From NCBI GenBank assembly GCA_958510875.1, contig OY294068.1, forward strand, positions 33,274,297 through 33,338,296: a stretch of 64,000 bases of DNA. Reading direction: 5' to 3'. This DNA comes from Endomychus coccineus (Eukaryota; Arthropoda; Insecta; Coleoptera; Endomychidae). The position numbers and the translations under genes were made by a program. The notes under the pieces were generated by a model. That model worked only from the letters and a program-made list of their open reading frames with translations, made no database searches and was not told the DNA's origin. Positions 47,837 through 60,094 of this stretch are shown here, piece after piece; within the stretch, counting starts at the first letter, position 1, and every line of letters begins with the position of its first letter.

Positions 47837-48452
47837 CACGGTCGTACATACAGGTCTGGGAACTCTATGTTTGACCATGGGTCTCTTACATGTCACCAGA
47901 CTCGTAGTCCCTCGCTCAGCCACCAGCTAGCGCTTGGATCGAAGTATGGCAACAATCACATTATTAAGTAAAATAATTTTTCTCGTAACGCAATATTTAC
48001 TATTCTGATTTGAGAGAGGAATAGAACTGTTACTCTTGTCAAAATGTATTACTCACCTTAAAAATAACTTCCCCTTTTTCGTTATACATGCTCGCACACA
48101 TAAAAGACCTCGTTAAAACTATTTCTATCCGGAATCGCAAGCATCCACTTTTTTAGCATTTCCGCATCTTTCGGCACTTTAAAAACAGAAGTTTCTTGCT
48201 TTACACTTTTGTACCTCGTTTTGCATTTCGGCACTATGCACGGTTTCGTAATTTTTTTCTAAAAACGCCGGAATTCCTTGTGTTTACAAGCAAACAATGA
48301 CAGTTGCCAGAGAACACGGTCGTATACGTGCCAGAGATCATTCCTCGACTCATGCTCCACCCGTGACGTACTACGCGAAAGTTGACGCTTAGCGGACTCA
48401 CTTCTCACATAGGAAACAGCCTCGAGTTCCCAGACCTGTATATACGACCGTG
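47837..48452. mobile_element. 616-bp element with THAP remnant and perfect 8-bp target duplication
   Basis: The ends are CACGGTCGTACATACAGG and CCTGTATATACGACCGTG, and the inverted repeats continue through GTCTGGGAACTC / GAGTTCCCAGAC. AGTGTGAC flanks both sides (47829-47836, 48453-48460). On minus at about 48245-48075 an open stretch reads CIVPKCKTRYKS, VFKVPKDAEMLKKWMLAI, FYVCEHV: the C-x4-C, FxVP, W and Cys-His spacing of a THAP zinc finger, with the last Cys-x2-His shortened by one residue and a stop after. THAP fingers are the DNA-binding domain of P-type transposases. I infer a non-autonomous P-superfamily element. Confidence 0.75.
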
Positions 48453-48460
48453 AGTGTGAC

Positions 48461-50063
48461 TTACTGCGATTGACCCGTGCTATAGTGACAGTAACCCAAG
48501 CGAATTACTCTAGATGTGGGACACATATCGCTATACAGTAGAATAGAAAAAGCGCAGTCCATGTAAAATTCCCTGCGTTGTAGGGATTGAGCATTTTGCC
48601 CGTCTGGTAGACACTAACGAGATGGGCGTTCAGAGCCCAGCGCCTCTCCTAAGATATTGATACAAGAAGGTGAAGGAAAATTATAATACAATGCACGATT
48701 TTTGAAAATATATTAATATAAACACTTCTGTTAATAACACCAAAAATTACCACAATTAACAAAAGATAGATGTTGTTACTTACAGTTACGATTATAAAAA
48801 GTCTAAGATTATTACGAACTCATAAGAATCTACTAAAATGCAATCAAATTCAATTACAATTTGACAGTACCTACATGTTAAATTAGAAGGTGCATATGTT
48901 CGAAAATATCACACAAAAATAATTCAAAATGAACATTCACAAGGTAAATTGAGTTTTGAAATTATAAAAATATCACTTTATTTAAAAGAACTATGATTGC
49001 AATTTCGAACGGTATCAACGTTCTTTTAAATAAACTGATATTTAACAAAGTTAAATTTCTTGATTTATTTGTAAAAGTGGAATATCACAAAGTAACGGAC
49101 AGTTCCATTCAAATTATAAATCAATTCGTTGACATATTGTATTTAGATATTACCTACTTGCATTCCCATTTTGAGTTCATTATTTGAGGGAGCGATCACG
49201 AGTGATTTATCACTCATTGAAATGTCGAAGAATATTGTATTCAAATGCAACGGCACCGCCTTTCATTTAGGGGAAGACCTGAAATTATTTAAGGTATGTT
49301 CTGGGTCTCTGGTTATTGTATACCTAAATAAACAAATCTATTTGTCAAAGAAAGGTTATTATTAATAGTGCATTTAAATTAAAAAAGGGGACGCCAGTAC
49401 TTATCTTTCCAAATTGCCCAGATTGTATGTACAGTACCGCTTCTAGGGCACGTTGGTCCATTCCCACAGTTCTGCATAGCTTATGGCCTGGTAGGTATGT
49501 GAAGAGATCAACATGGCCGTTGAAGTAAGATTCCAGTTGCTCCTATCGGGGGACAATAGTCTGATGGGACATCTGCGTTTGTCTTATGAGGTAAATATGG
49601 CAGCGAACGGTTAACATTATTATGTCGCTTTCGTTCAAGTGGTTCTACCAATCGACCAAGTGACGTTCCGAAACTACCATTCAATTCATTGGAAAGTACG
49701 TTTAATAAGTAATACGAAAATCGATATTAATACAAGGCATTCCGTCTAAAACGCACATTAGAAGTATTTTGAGTGCTAATGATAACAATCTAAGATTTCA
49801 TTTACGGTCATGATTGATTATATGCTGATCAATAATAATTTCCAAGATGGCCACACTTCCGGTTATACCGGTAGTTGATATCAACTTCGTTATTTTAAAC
49901 GAAAAGCTAAGGAAGACGAAAGACAAGATTTCTTTAGGTGTATTCATAATTAGGAATAAACAATTAAAAATCGCCTAAATACCCACAACTAATTTTTTCC
50001 AAATGGAATGAATTGAATTCCGCATCGATCTGTACTAATATTCCCTATATCTATGTTTAATAG
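48461..50063. other. No gene visible
   Basis: Open frames at 48993-49365 show nothing recognisable. 49390-49630 is GC-richer and may be an old retroelement scrap. Confidence 0.4.
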
Positions 50064-52300
50064 CAGTGGCGGCTCGTGAGTTATGAAAAAACAAGAAAAA
50101 ACTTTCTTATTTTTCATGCTGGAAAAAACGTCTGACTTTGTTGTCAAAATCGGGGATAGACTGGACGAACTTCTTTTCTATTGATAGTACCGCCAATGCG
50201 TTCAGTCGATCTACTGACATTGTGCTTCACAGAAAAGGTTTAATGCGTTTGAGGGTGGAAAAACATCGTTCACATTTTGCTGTCGACATAGGCGTTGTAC
50301 AAATAATATCCAACAGTTTGTATGTCTCGCTCAAAACCTTTTTTAAGTTGTTGTCTGTTATGAACAGTAAAAGTGGCAAAATACCACCTACGTCACTCAT
50401 GTCATCGCGCTCATATATTGCTGAATGTTCACTTTTTAATTTTACACTGTTCAACATAGGATAAGATTTCACAGTTTCATCAAAATGTTTTTGTAGAAGT
50501 TTTAAAATTTTGAGAATCAAATAATTTTGCTGCACTTAAGTGATCTCTAAAATCAAATCGGTCGCTAATTTGTCTCAAAATAGTGTCACATGCTTCCTTT
50601 GCAATAACAGCTCTGTTATCTTCTGCTGTCGTTTTTTGTCTTTTCCGAGCAGGTTGCGCTCTTGATTGTCATTGTCAGCAGAATTTCTAATTCGAATAAT
50701 TTGTTGTTGGAATTGTTCAATTGTCTTTTGCACGCATTGGCGTCTGATTAAATAATATTTCCACATGTGGCATGATGAAATGAAATATTTTCAAACAGTA
50801 GAGAAAGTAGGGCAATTCAAATGTTTCAATAAACCACTTGCTTCACTAATAGTAACTGAATCCATCCTATCTTCGTCAATAATTATGTCTAAACATTCTT
50901 TGAAAGAATCCTGGTGTTCAAATTATGTGTTCACAGTTCGACTTTTGAAAATCCAGCGTGTGATAATCTACGTTTGACTATTTCATCAAGAATTAGTGTT
51001 CGTTTTGGCGATCGAGAAAAAAGCTTGTAAATGACTGCAAACTTGCAAAGAAAATTTCAACTTTTTTATTGCACTGTGCCGCTCGTTCAATAATTAAATT
51101 AAATTGAAGCGCGTAACAGTGAATATAATGTGCATATGGAAATGTTCTTTTGATAATGGCTTGGACACCATTTGTTTTACCACTCATCACGGACGTTCCA
51201 TCGTAAATTTGAGCGATTAGTTTATTGTTATCACACCCAGAAGGAGGATTTAAAATAGTTTGCAATTTATTCAGCAATGTTTTTGCTAATACATTATGTC
51301 CACACGGACCTAAAAAACCAAAAGCGTTCAAAAATTTGCCCATTAAGCACGTATCGAATAATAACAACCATTTGCTGATGATTAGAGGTGTTGTTTGTAG
51401 TTTCATCGGGCTCCAAGCAATGAAATTTGCAAATTTAATTTCTTTTAATATTTCCTGCTTGTAAATTTGCAAAAATTGCATCTAGCAATTCGTTCTGAAT
51501 AGTTTTTGAGACGCCTTCAAACACTTGTGAACCCCAACCGTTCATATGTACTGCAAGCACAACGTCTAATTCACATCGTTGTACTTAATGTTATGTCGCA
51601 AATAAGTACTGTCTAACTGTTCACGTATGTCCACTTTGCCTAGAACACTAAAATCCATGCACGCATTCACGTGAGAAACGGAATTGCTTCTTTGTCCTCT
51701 CTGCGATGTGGTTTAAATCATTGTACCCTTTTTATTCCACGCACTAACCTCTTTCTTAAAAATTGAACACAAAACAAAATGAGATTATTTGTTACTGGAC
51801 ATCCGCACATCCATTCTTGTTGAATAGTCTATTGTTCGGGTTTTACTTGTGGAAGTGCAGTTTATTTGAAGATCAGGAATATGCCTTCCTTTCTTTTCAA
51901 TTAAGAGTAGTTTTTCCTCAAATGATAGCGGGTTTTTTGAAAGATTTTGCACGCTATTAACTTTCATCATTGCTAATTTAACTTCAGACTTCACGTCTTC
52001 GAATTGAATTCACACACTGTACACTATGAAGACAAAACGTTTACTGGAGATACGGCGCTTTGTGCCCCAAACCGACGGTATAAGCGCGTATGGCGAAGAT
52101 AACCGTAGTCAGCCGAATCATACTAGAAATATGTACACTTCAGAACGTTCCCCGGAATAGATTTCAGCGTTGGCATTGCATGCGCCTGACGTGCAGAATA
52201 AAATAATGCTCTGAATTACATGCGAATTTCTTTGTCAATCCTGATGATGTGTTTGGGTGGGCACGTACCCTTGTGCCCTTTAGTACCAGCCGCCCTTTAC
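50064..52300 (-). mobile_element. hAT element family 3, degenerate
   Basis: The left end CAGTGGCGGCTCGTGAG at 50064 is a hAT-type terminal repeat. The right end is probably near 52293 (AGCCGCC then divergence), so the boundary is approximate. Minus frames: 51481-50993 with LIAQIYDGTSVMSGKTNGV and AHYIHCYALQFNLIIERA (catalytic region), and 50535-50227 with the dimerisation motif STAKCERCFSTLKRIK. Separated by frameshifts, so inactive. The fragment at 12466-12675 belongs to the same family. Confidence 0.8.
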
Positions 52301-52640
52301 CTAAGTTTAAAGTTCTCAAGGTATCATGATTTTTGTTGACATTGAGGTGAATTAATTTTCGCAGTTTGCCAAGGAAATGAGAGCTGGAACTTCTCCTGTT
52401 TGGTTATTGTTGTTAATGTTGAAAATGATGACATTTCTCATTTACATGGCAAATTATGAGAAAATGAAATCACCTCAATGCCGACAATAAGTCATCAGAA
52501 CCTGAAAACTAGATCAAACATTATTTTGACTAATTTTCCTTCATTTAATAAAAGAAAAAATAGGTATTCTATTCGAAAAAAAGAGTTATGGGTACTTGAC
52601 CTTCCCCAAATTTGGGGAATTTTTAATTGTTTTTTCCCAA
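52301..52640. other. No gene visible
   Basis: AT-rich, with nothing recognisable. Confidence 0.4.
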
Positions 52641-52649
52641 TACATTTTT

Positions 52650-53303
52650 GATTCCTGTTGCTCGAAAACGATTTCGAGTTATACCGCCACTTCTGGGATT
52701 CGAATAACTTGTCTGAGAGATCCGTGGAAGCTATATGTTCCGAAACCGCTCCGGTTAAACGTTCTGAAAGGAAACCATGACAGTCCGATTGCAGGACATT
52801 TAGGTATTGCCAAGACGATTGCACGAATAGCCCACAAGTATTATTGGCCGGGGATGTTCCGCGATATAGCAAAATATGTGCGTAGATTTACGCAGTGCCA
52901 AGCATTCCAAGTGTCTCAACAACAAAAGCCCGGATTGATGCAGCCGACCGTAATCAGTTTCCTTGGAAATGTGTGAGCACCGATTTGGTAGGACCGTTAC
53001 CAAGATCCGCCAAGGGGAACAATTTCATTCTTGTTATGCAGGACCGTTTTACGAAGTGGGTACACTCAAGCCTTCTACGAAGAGATCATAACTCGTTTTG
53101 GTTGTCCGGAAATCGTTATCAGCGACAATGGGACGCAGTACGAAAGTAAAGTTTTCAAGACTCCTCTGAAGGAGAGCGATCTCGTGGAGAGAACAAATCG
53201 GACCTTAAAAACCATGATTGCGCAATTTTGCAATGGAGACCACCGTAAATTTGATAAATTTTTACCCGATTTTCTATTTTCCCTAAATTCCGCCCCACAT
53301 TAA
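52650..53303 (+). pseudogene. LTR-retrotransposon integrase fragment
   Basis: Plus strand, three frames. The HHCC zinc-binding part reads HDSPIAGHLGIAKTIARIAH, then YYWPGMFRDIAKYVRRFTQC. The core has WKCVSTDLVGPLP (first Asp) and VISDNGTQYESKVF (second Asp). After it comes LVERTNRTLKTMIAQF, but about 25 residues that normally lie between are missing, and two frameshifts (near 52965 and 53075) break it. Ty3/gypsy-like by motif. No LTRs seen. Confidence 0.82.
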
Positions 53304-53964
53304 TCCACCGGATTTTCCCCTGCCTTTTTCGGAGGAAGGTGCAAACTCCAAAATATTCAAAAAAATCAGAATATTTCGTAAACGAATAGACTTAGGTTTA
53401 AGTAATGCTGATGGAGATCATCTCAAAAAACCACGAGGAATCTAAAAATGCAATAAAAATATATCTTTCCGTTTGAAATAACGAAGCTCCTATAGAACCG
53501 GAAGTACCACCATCTTAAATCTTTCACCGAGCAGCAAATAATCGATCGATATGCACTCAAGTGCAATACGATTTCTTGTATTAGCTTTATGGACAAATGC
53601 GCATTATTCAAATTCTTCACATTGAAATATGCATAGATAACCAATGTTAGCATTTTCATACAAATTTCTTCTCATAAATCTTCCAGAAGATTTTATCAAC
53701 AGAATTATTATTCTTAACAAAGTAACTAATTGCGACCTCAATAATGATGCAAACCATATTTTTAATGTAAAAATTATATTTAATACTAATCCTAACGAAA
53801 AATTTAACAAAACAGTTTATTGACTTCGCAACACAATAAATTAATTAAGTAATTATGAAACTGTCAATTTAATGTTCATTTGAAATAAAAATGCCATTAA
53901 TGACATTAAAACTCTTATCTCTTGTAAATATTCACAAATAAATACTGAACTTCGCTTCCGTTAT
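53304..53964 (-). other. IDS-C 3' flank
   Basis: On minus, AATAAA at 53816-53821 lies about 145 bases past the IDS-C stop. Otherwise there is no gene. Confidence 0.4.
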
Positions 53965-54300
53965 CTAACTATTACGTCTATATATTTTCTCCATAATTTT
54001 GAAAAATAATTTGTGAGGCAGGCCTTTCGAAATCTGTTGAATATGTGTACGAATTAGATTATAACTTTCTTCTTCGTATATGGCAAAGGTATTGGGCAGA
54101 CCTAGTTCTCTGTATAGATTCTGGACGGCTTCTATGGAAACGGAATCTGATTTGCCATAGCATTCATCCAGTATTTTCCGCTGAACAGGGGTGGCTCTTT
54201 GAAGTGCTACCACCACAAGCCACGTACATTTTCCCTCCTGGATATCGGTTCCTTTTTTACCTGTCACTGCTGGATCTCCAAAACAATCCAAAAAGTCGTC
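53965..54300 (-). CDS. IDS-C exon 4, C-terminal half with second Asp-rich motif
   Basis: Terminal exon with acceptor TTGCAG before 54300, then 111 codons and a stop. It has the standard DDFLDCFGDP, a TGKKGTDIQEGKC block (Lys for the usual hydrophobic residue), VVVALQRATPVQRKIL and the C-terminus EKIYRRNS. It is the copy closest to a standard FPPS C-terminus. It joins exon 3 at 57486 in phase 0 across a 3.2-kb intron that contains a non-LTR fragment. Confidence 0.9.
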   Translation of the reverse strand, partial: DDFLDCFGDPAVTGKKGTDIQEGKCTWLVVVALQRATPVQRKILDECYGKSDSVSIEAVQNLYRELGLPNTFAIYEEESYNLIRTHIQQISKGLPHKLFFKIMEKIYRRNS

Positions 54301-55254
54301 CTGCAACGAAAAAAGGGTTCAATTTACGGAGTCAATCAGGTCCGAGATGATTTACTAAAACCATTAACGTCGCTCTACCAGATCACTTTTTATTTTGGCC
54401 AACTTATGAAGTACGGCAAAACAAGAACAAACCTTTGTATGCAAAAAACATGAATATTTGGCAACATATTTTTAGTTAAGTGTTTCTAATGCACTTTGTT
54501 TGTATTTCCTTGAAAATGGCATACTGAAATTATAGCCATAAATTTCTGCTTATAAAATACTCTTGTTTTGTCTAGTGAATCATCTGGTTAAAATTTGATT
54601 GTGGATAAGTATAAATATTTGGAAAATTTTGTCCACGAAATATATGAAAGAAACATATTTGCAGCCAACAATGAGTTAGAAACTTTTTTGGAATGATGAG
54701 AATCTGATGGATGTTTTTGAAGTATTTATTTATGTATTTCCTGTAATTTATTATTATATGCTCAAATTATGGACATTTTGCTTAAACTAATGTTTTACCC
54801 TATTAGTTTTTATGTTAAAATTTATTTTTTCGTATTTTAATTATGTAAGGTCCCATTTCGGGGGATGCCCGAGCCCTGTTGGCATACCCTCTGACTACGT
54901 CAATGAGTAGAGTACATATGCGTTTGCATCGATGATGTCGATAATTCTGAAAATTACTATCTTTGGCCATTTCCTAAGTCTTCGTGTATAATATTTACAA
55001 CATTTTTTCATAAAATCTACTACCGCTTAAGTATGGTCATAAAATGAAATTATCTACAATTTACTAGAGCTTTCATCTGTAGATATGACATCATGCAAGG
55101 AACTAAGTAAGACAACAGCCTCTTGACTTCTTCGGCTTACGAAACCACAGTGATTTGCTTGGCAAACCCCATGGTACTCTCCTCGCATCCTCTAATAGTT
55201 CGATTTATTGTAGAATAAATTTTTTTTTTAATAATATGACTACACGAGGGAAAC
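54301..55254 (-). other. IDS-C intron 3, 3' part
   Basis: AT-rich, no defined element. Confidence 0.45.
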
Positions 55255-56100
55255 CTATAATGTTCGAAGAACATCGTGTGAGCCAGCAGTGGAATATGAG
55301 GAGAGGAGATAGGAATTCGTATTTTTCTTGAATGTTTGGAGCTTAGGCATAGGGAAAGACCTCACTAGGTAGAATTCCACAACTTCGCTGTTCGATAAAA
55401 AAAATGACAGTGAAGGGATGACTAGTTTGACTAGAAGAGATTTCTGATGAACAGCGACCATGGAAATATCTATAGAAAAGGAAGATCTCCCACCTTTCTA
55501 CGATGTTATAGAGAGGTCAATGGACTCGTAAGGTGTCACATCATCAACCAAACGAATAGCTTTCTTCTAGATAGAATCCAAGAGCTTCCTCGTATGCTGG
55601 GATATAAAGTAAATCTTGCCACGGAATAGAAAACCAAGGTTTTTTGAAGCGGTTTTTGCAATGGATCTCACATGATCGTCCCATAGAGAGTGCTGTTGGT
55701 GGTGATCATGAGCATTGTTATGGAAGACTTCATAGGAATAGTTGCACCTGACAACATCATATTAGGGATTGTGGGATCCGTCTTCCTGGAGAAGACGCAA
55801 GTTTGAGTTTTGGTTGCATTAAACTATACTAGATTATGAGATCCCCATTTCAAAATCTTTGCCTGATCTCCATTAATTGCGTCAACCTGTCCCTGTCTCG
55901 CTTTTCTGGTTTCATTGGATGGTATAAGGGCTCTAGATGAGAAAACGGTATGAAGTGTACCATCATCTGCAAAGCTGTGGACGGGATAGGGGGGTGGACA
56001 CTTCTAGCAGATCTTTGATATGGAGCAGAAACAAAGTTGGTGCCAAGACAGATACTGTGCAACACCAGCGATAGCCATTTGAAACTCAAGAACGAATTTG
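55255..56100 (-). mobile_element. Non-LTR retrotransposon fragment in IDS-C intron 3
   Basis: Minus strand. RT remnant near 56080-55850 (TNFVSAPYQRS, a frame-shifted LGPTLF-type core, and STALQMMVHFIPFSH). The C-terminal part at 55461-55255 has FFLSNSEVVEFYLVR and ends SHDVLRTL. Related to 3660-4330 and 27897-28065. Confidence 0.7.
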
Positions 56101-57485
56101 TTTAGCAACCTAAATCAGTCTTACACCTTTCTTTTCTATTATCTGTAATATGGAATCGCAACGTAGAGTAGTAATGCAAACTTATTTACTCACGACACAT
56201 GAAATATATTCTATCTCGACCGGCATTGCGGTAGTGAAAAAGGCATTGAAATACTCATGATTAGATTGGAAAATCGCAGAAAAACGAAGGCGAATAGTTG
56301 TATTCTAATCTATTATGTCTACTTTCTTCAGCTCACGTCTATTTATGTTTTCATAGTTTGTTCTTTTTCTTTTCGTGGGTTTGTCCACAGAATAATGTCT
56401 TCAATTATCCCAACATTACTCCATACGTCAACTGGTTCTTTAGTAGTTTCACGACGAGCTGGTTGATGCAAAACTGGCAATTTTCGAACGATTTTATATA
56501 GCTGTGTTCTTGGCCTGTTGTTACCTCAAACTTGGGAATACCATTTATACCTATTTCTTCTATGGTAACTTTTTTTATGGGATCACATCCTTCTAACAAG
56601 CTCTCCTTGTTTACCATTTGACCGTCCAGTTCATTATTCTCGTTCAATTCGCTATCTTCATTTTGTTCCGATCCAGTATCATGACATTATCTGACTCAAA
56701 CAACGCCATTTAACTTGCTCACAGACGCGATTACTCCATCGCACCCTGTTTGAGGAGCAGGTACAGATCTAAATTTTATTATCACTAAATATTAAAATAT
56801 ACTTCAGCCGCAGTAGTCATATACCTTGAATCATTTCAGAGAGTAATGCCATGTAATGATCTTTAAACTAAAAACAGATTTTTGATTAAAAGTTGATTAT
56901 GTTCTATTGTGCTTAAAATCTTTATTATACTTGAGTCGTCGAAGATGTTGAGTGTTAGGAAAGATGTTCATTTGAAATTATCCGTTTGTTAGGTGGATGT
57001 TGTTATCTAATTATTGTTGAATAGTGGAATCCTAGTAGGGGCATCTATGCCAGGTATTTGTGCTGTTCTAAAACCAGACAATAGTGTGATCGTCCATAAC
57101 ATAAAATCAACTGGTAATAAGTTCTGTATAAAATTGGCGAATTATGCTCTCATCATTTTACTGATCGATTTTTTTCTTTAATTATTTTCACTTACGAAAT
57201 TATAATACCCCCACTACACAATTTACTCGATACACACAGAAACAATTCAAAGAATTGCCGACAGAGCCATCTCCCAAAACATCTCCTACGTCAGCAATAA
57301 CATGCATGAGGGTTCATATGCTATAATACTAGATAAGTTTGCCAACCCATCGTCAAGAGTTGTAATATTACGAAAATGTTCCACATTAGGACCGTGCTGC
57401 ATTTACATGTTTGCGGCTTTCTAGTATTTTGTATATCACATTGCTGGTTCGAGAATATGTGAAAACCTGTTAATGGAAGTCTTAC
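56101..57485 (-). other. IDS-C intron 3, 5' part
   Basis: Open frames at 56257-56647 show no known domain. No element boundaries found. Confidence 0.4.
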
Positions 57486-57923
57486 CTGAACTTGGAAGAA
57501 ATGACCCATTTCTAATAGAATGGTCTTGGCCTGTCGGTGCATCTCTGGATCGTGAATATTAGCTAAATACATAGCCAGGGATACCGGCAACTGGAAAGTA
57601 TAATAAGCAGTCTTATATTTCACTATAGAGCTGTATCTTTTCATTGTGAATGAATCCAAGTTAGTTTTCAAAGATGTGCTGAAGTCCAATGATTGACCCA
57701 TGGCGGTTTTCAAGATGACATCATGAAACAGTTCTACCACAGCTATGTAACTGATATGTTGTGAGAAATATCGCCTAAGAATTGAGTATATGCCATTTTC
57801 TAGTAGAATTCCATCATTAACGGCACCCAGACCGACATTTTCGTTTTTGTACCAGCATGGAACTCCTCGACGAGTGACCGAACCATCCATCACGTCATCC
57901 ACAACCAAGAAAAATCCTTGTAG
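57486..57923 (-). CDS. IDS-C exon 3, first Asp-rich motif
   Basis: A 438-bp phase-0 exon with acceptor CTACAG before 57923 and donor TTCAG|GTAAG after 57486. It encodes LQGFFLVVDDVMD with the Phe-Phe pair kept, then SVTRRGVPCW, VGLGAVNDG, MGQSLD, IVKYKTAYYTFQLP and GHFFQVQ. All catalytic positions of a farnesyl diphosphate synthase visible in this exon are present. The open frame beyond the donor is intron. Exons 1 and 2 are not seen up to 64000. If they lie further right, the arrestin gene sits inside IDS-C intron 2 on the opposite strand. Confidence 0.9.
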
Positions 57924-58329
57924 CTGTAGCAAAAATATAAAATAAGAAATCAGAAAAAGACAACAGAAATAAATAATAGTAACTATCGGTTTAACATGAA
58001 CAATATTCAGACAACAAATTACAATTTAATAAAATAATTGTAGTCAAAAGGCGATTTGTAGCTGAATTGATGAAACAAGTTCGAGCTTGACAATGAAGGG
58101 GTTACCAGTCTAAAATCGTCTAGTCTGCGTATCTGCATCGAAAATAATAGTGAAAATAGTTCGATCTGCTCTAGATGCTGATTTAACATTGAAAAATTTA
58201 GTTTTTACATCGATTGTCTAGTAGACTCCGTAAATACAAGGTGTTAGAAAATAGCGCCACAATACCTATCGAAAAATGCATAATTTCATGTTTTTCGGAA
58301 ACGCTTTTTAATGGATATGAATCTAAATC

Positions 58330-59525
58330 TAAAATCTAAATAACACCGAAAAAATGCAAGGAGTGATTCTTTGATTCTCTTTGGTATACAATTTTTTGGA
58401 AAACCCTCCCTTGAAAGGTTACGCCCCTCCAAAAAATTTAAATTAAATTGTTTTTCGTTTTTATCTTCCCTATATATTAAGCTAAAGAAAAGAAACTTGG
58501 TGGACATTATCTGTCAATAAAACTACACTTTTTGAATTTTTTTCAACCCTGAAGTATTTTGGTAAGGAACCCTCAAGACATTTTTTCTTAAAACTTTATT
58601 TTCGATAGAACTTTTTTCTAAAAAGCCCCATTCATTTACTAACTTTTTGAACACTTCAAGTTTTTTTCGGAGTCAAGGATTTACGAGAGAAAAAATAAAT
58701 GTATTGCAATACATTTTCAAGAAGATCAGCTGTTAACGCGATGATTTTGCCGTAAGATGTAGTGGCCTGTCCCTTGTAATGGAATTTTGATAACAATCAC
58801 ATCAAGGTTGAAGGAAATCCTCATGGCTTTTTTGAAGGAAATCACCAGTATCAATTTTCATTGAATGTGTGGAATTATTGACGATCATCTCATTGGTTCC
58901 TATTTACTTCTATTACGATTAGATGGTGACCCATATTGTCATCTTCGATGATTTGCGAAACCGCATATAGCAGGGTGTGAAGCGATAAGAAATTCACCAG
59001 GAATATTTCAACGCATCCGCAATTCTATAAGATGTTTTATTGAAGCTGAAGGCGACCACTTTCAAAATTTTTTGTAGATTTTATTGTCAATATTCGACAT
59101 GTTTTTGTTTTTTTGTTGAATTGTTATACCATAAATTTATTCATAGTTTGTTAATTTTTATTAATAGTTCATCTTTTCAAGTTACCCTGAAATTAACTAA
59201 CCCAACTTAAACTAACCTAACCAAGCAATAAATCTATTGTTGCATAATTTTGAAACAATACATTTGAAGAAGATCCTTAACGTTTTGAGAAAGCTTGAAG
59301 AGATAAAAAAGTTGGTAAATGAATGGCTTTTTAGACATGTTTTTAGAAGGAAAAATTTTACCGAAAAAAAAGGTCTAAGATGAAATGTCTTAAGGGTTGA
59401 TTATTTCAACTCCTTACAAAAATACTTCAGGGTTGAATAAATTTCAAAAAGTGTAGTAGTAGTGTAGATTTTCATAAGAGAATAACCCCTTACATTTTTT
59501 CGGTATTATTTAGATACATCCTGTA
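58330..59525. mobile_element. Foldback element, about 1.2 kb
   Basis: The left arm (58330-58680) and right arm (59270-59525) are imperfect reverse complements: CTAAATAACACCGAAAAAATG against CATTTTTTCGGTATTATTTAG, TTTCAACCCTGAAGTATTTT against AAATACTTCAGGGTTGAA, and AAAAAGCCCCATTCATTTAC against GTAAATGAATGGCTTTTT. No coding sequence. Confidence 0.7.
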
Positions 59526-60094
59526 TAGGGTTTCAAAATTCGGTTTAAAAATTAGTTTTTTTATCCCCCTTATCCACTAAAAATACATGTTGAAGCTATC
59601 AAGTAGCCATTATCACAGAGAGCTGGAGATAAATCGGATTTTCGCTGGCTTTCGAGCTATTAGGATGCATCCCTGAGAAAAGTAAAACTATATATTTTTC
59701 GATGAACCAGACTGCTAAAGTTTGTTAACACTTTTTTTCAACACCCCGTATAATATGAGTTATTCAAAATTATTGGGAAACCCTTGACATTCTGCGGGAA
59801 CGGCTACAGATTAAGTTATACAAAATAGTTATGGGCAATAATGAGATTAAATTTCTATAAATATCATAATCTCTTGAAGTGTGCAGTTTAAAACTATTTT
59901 CGAAGAAATCATACGTTATTCTTTACGTAACAAATTGTTTCACTTTGATCTCGTTAGTTAATTCAATTTACAATTTAAAGAAACCTTACACAACCTTTAA
60001 ATATGGATACATCCACCACACTCGATAACTTCTGATAGAAGAACCAATACAAGATAAAGTACCGAAGCTTTTAGCATACTTCAGTTCCAATCAA
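59526..60094. other. Arrestin upstream region
   Basis: Contains a worn hammerhead-like repeat remnant at 59570-59640 (CTTATCCACTAAAAATA, CTATCAAGTAGCC). The arrestin promoter and 5' UTR must lie here or in a further upstream exon. No TATA box is evident. Confidence 0.35.
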
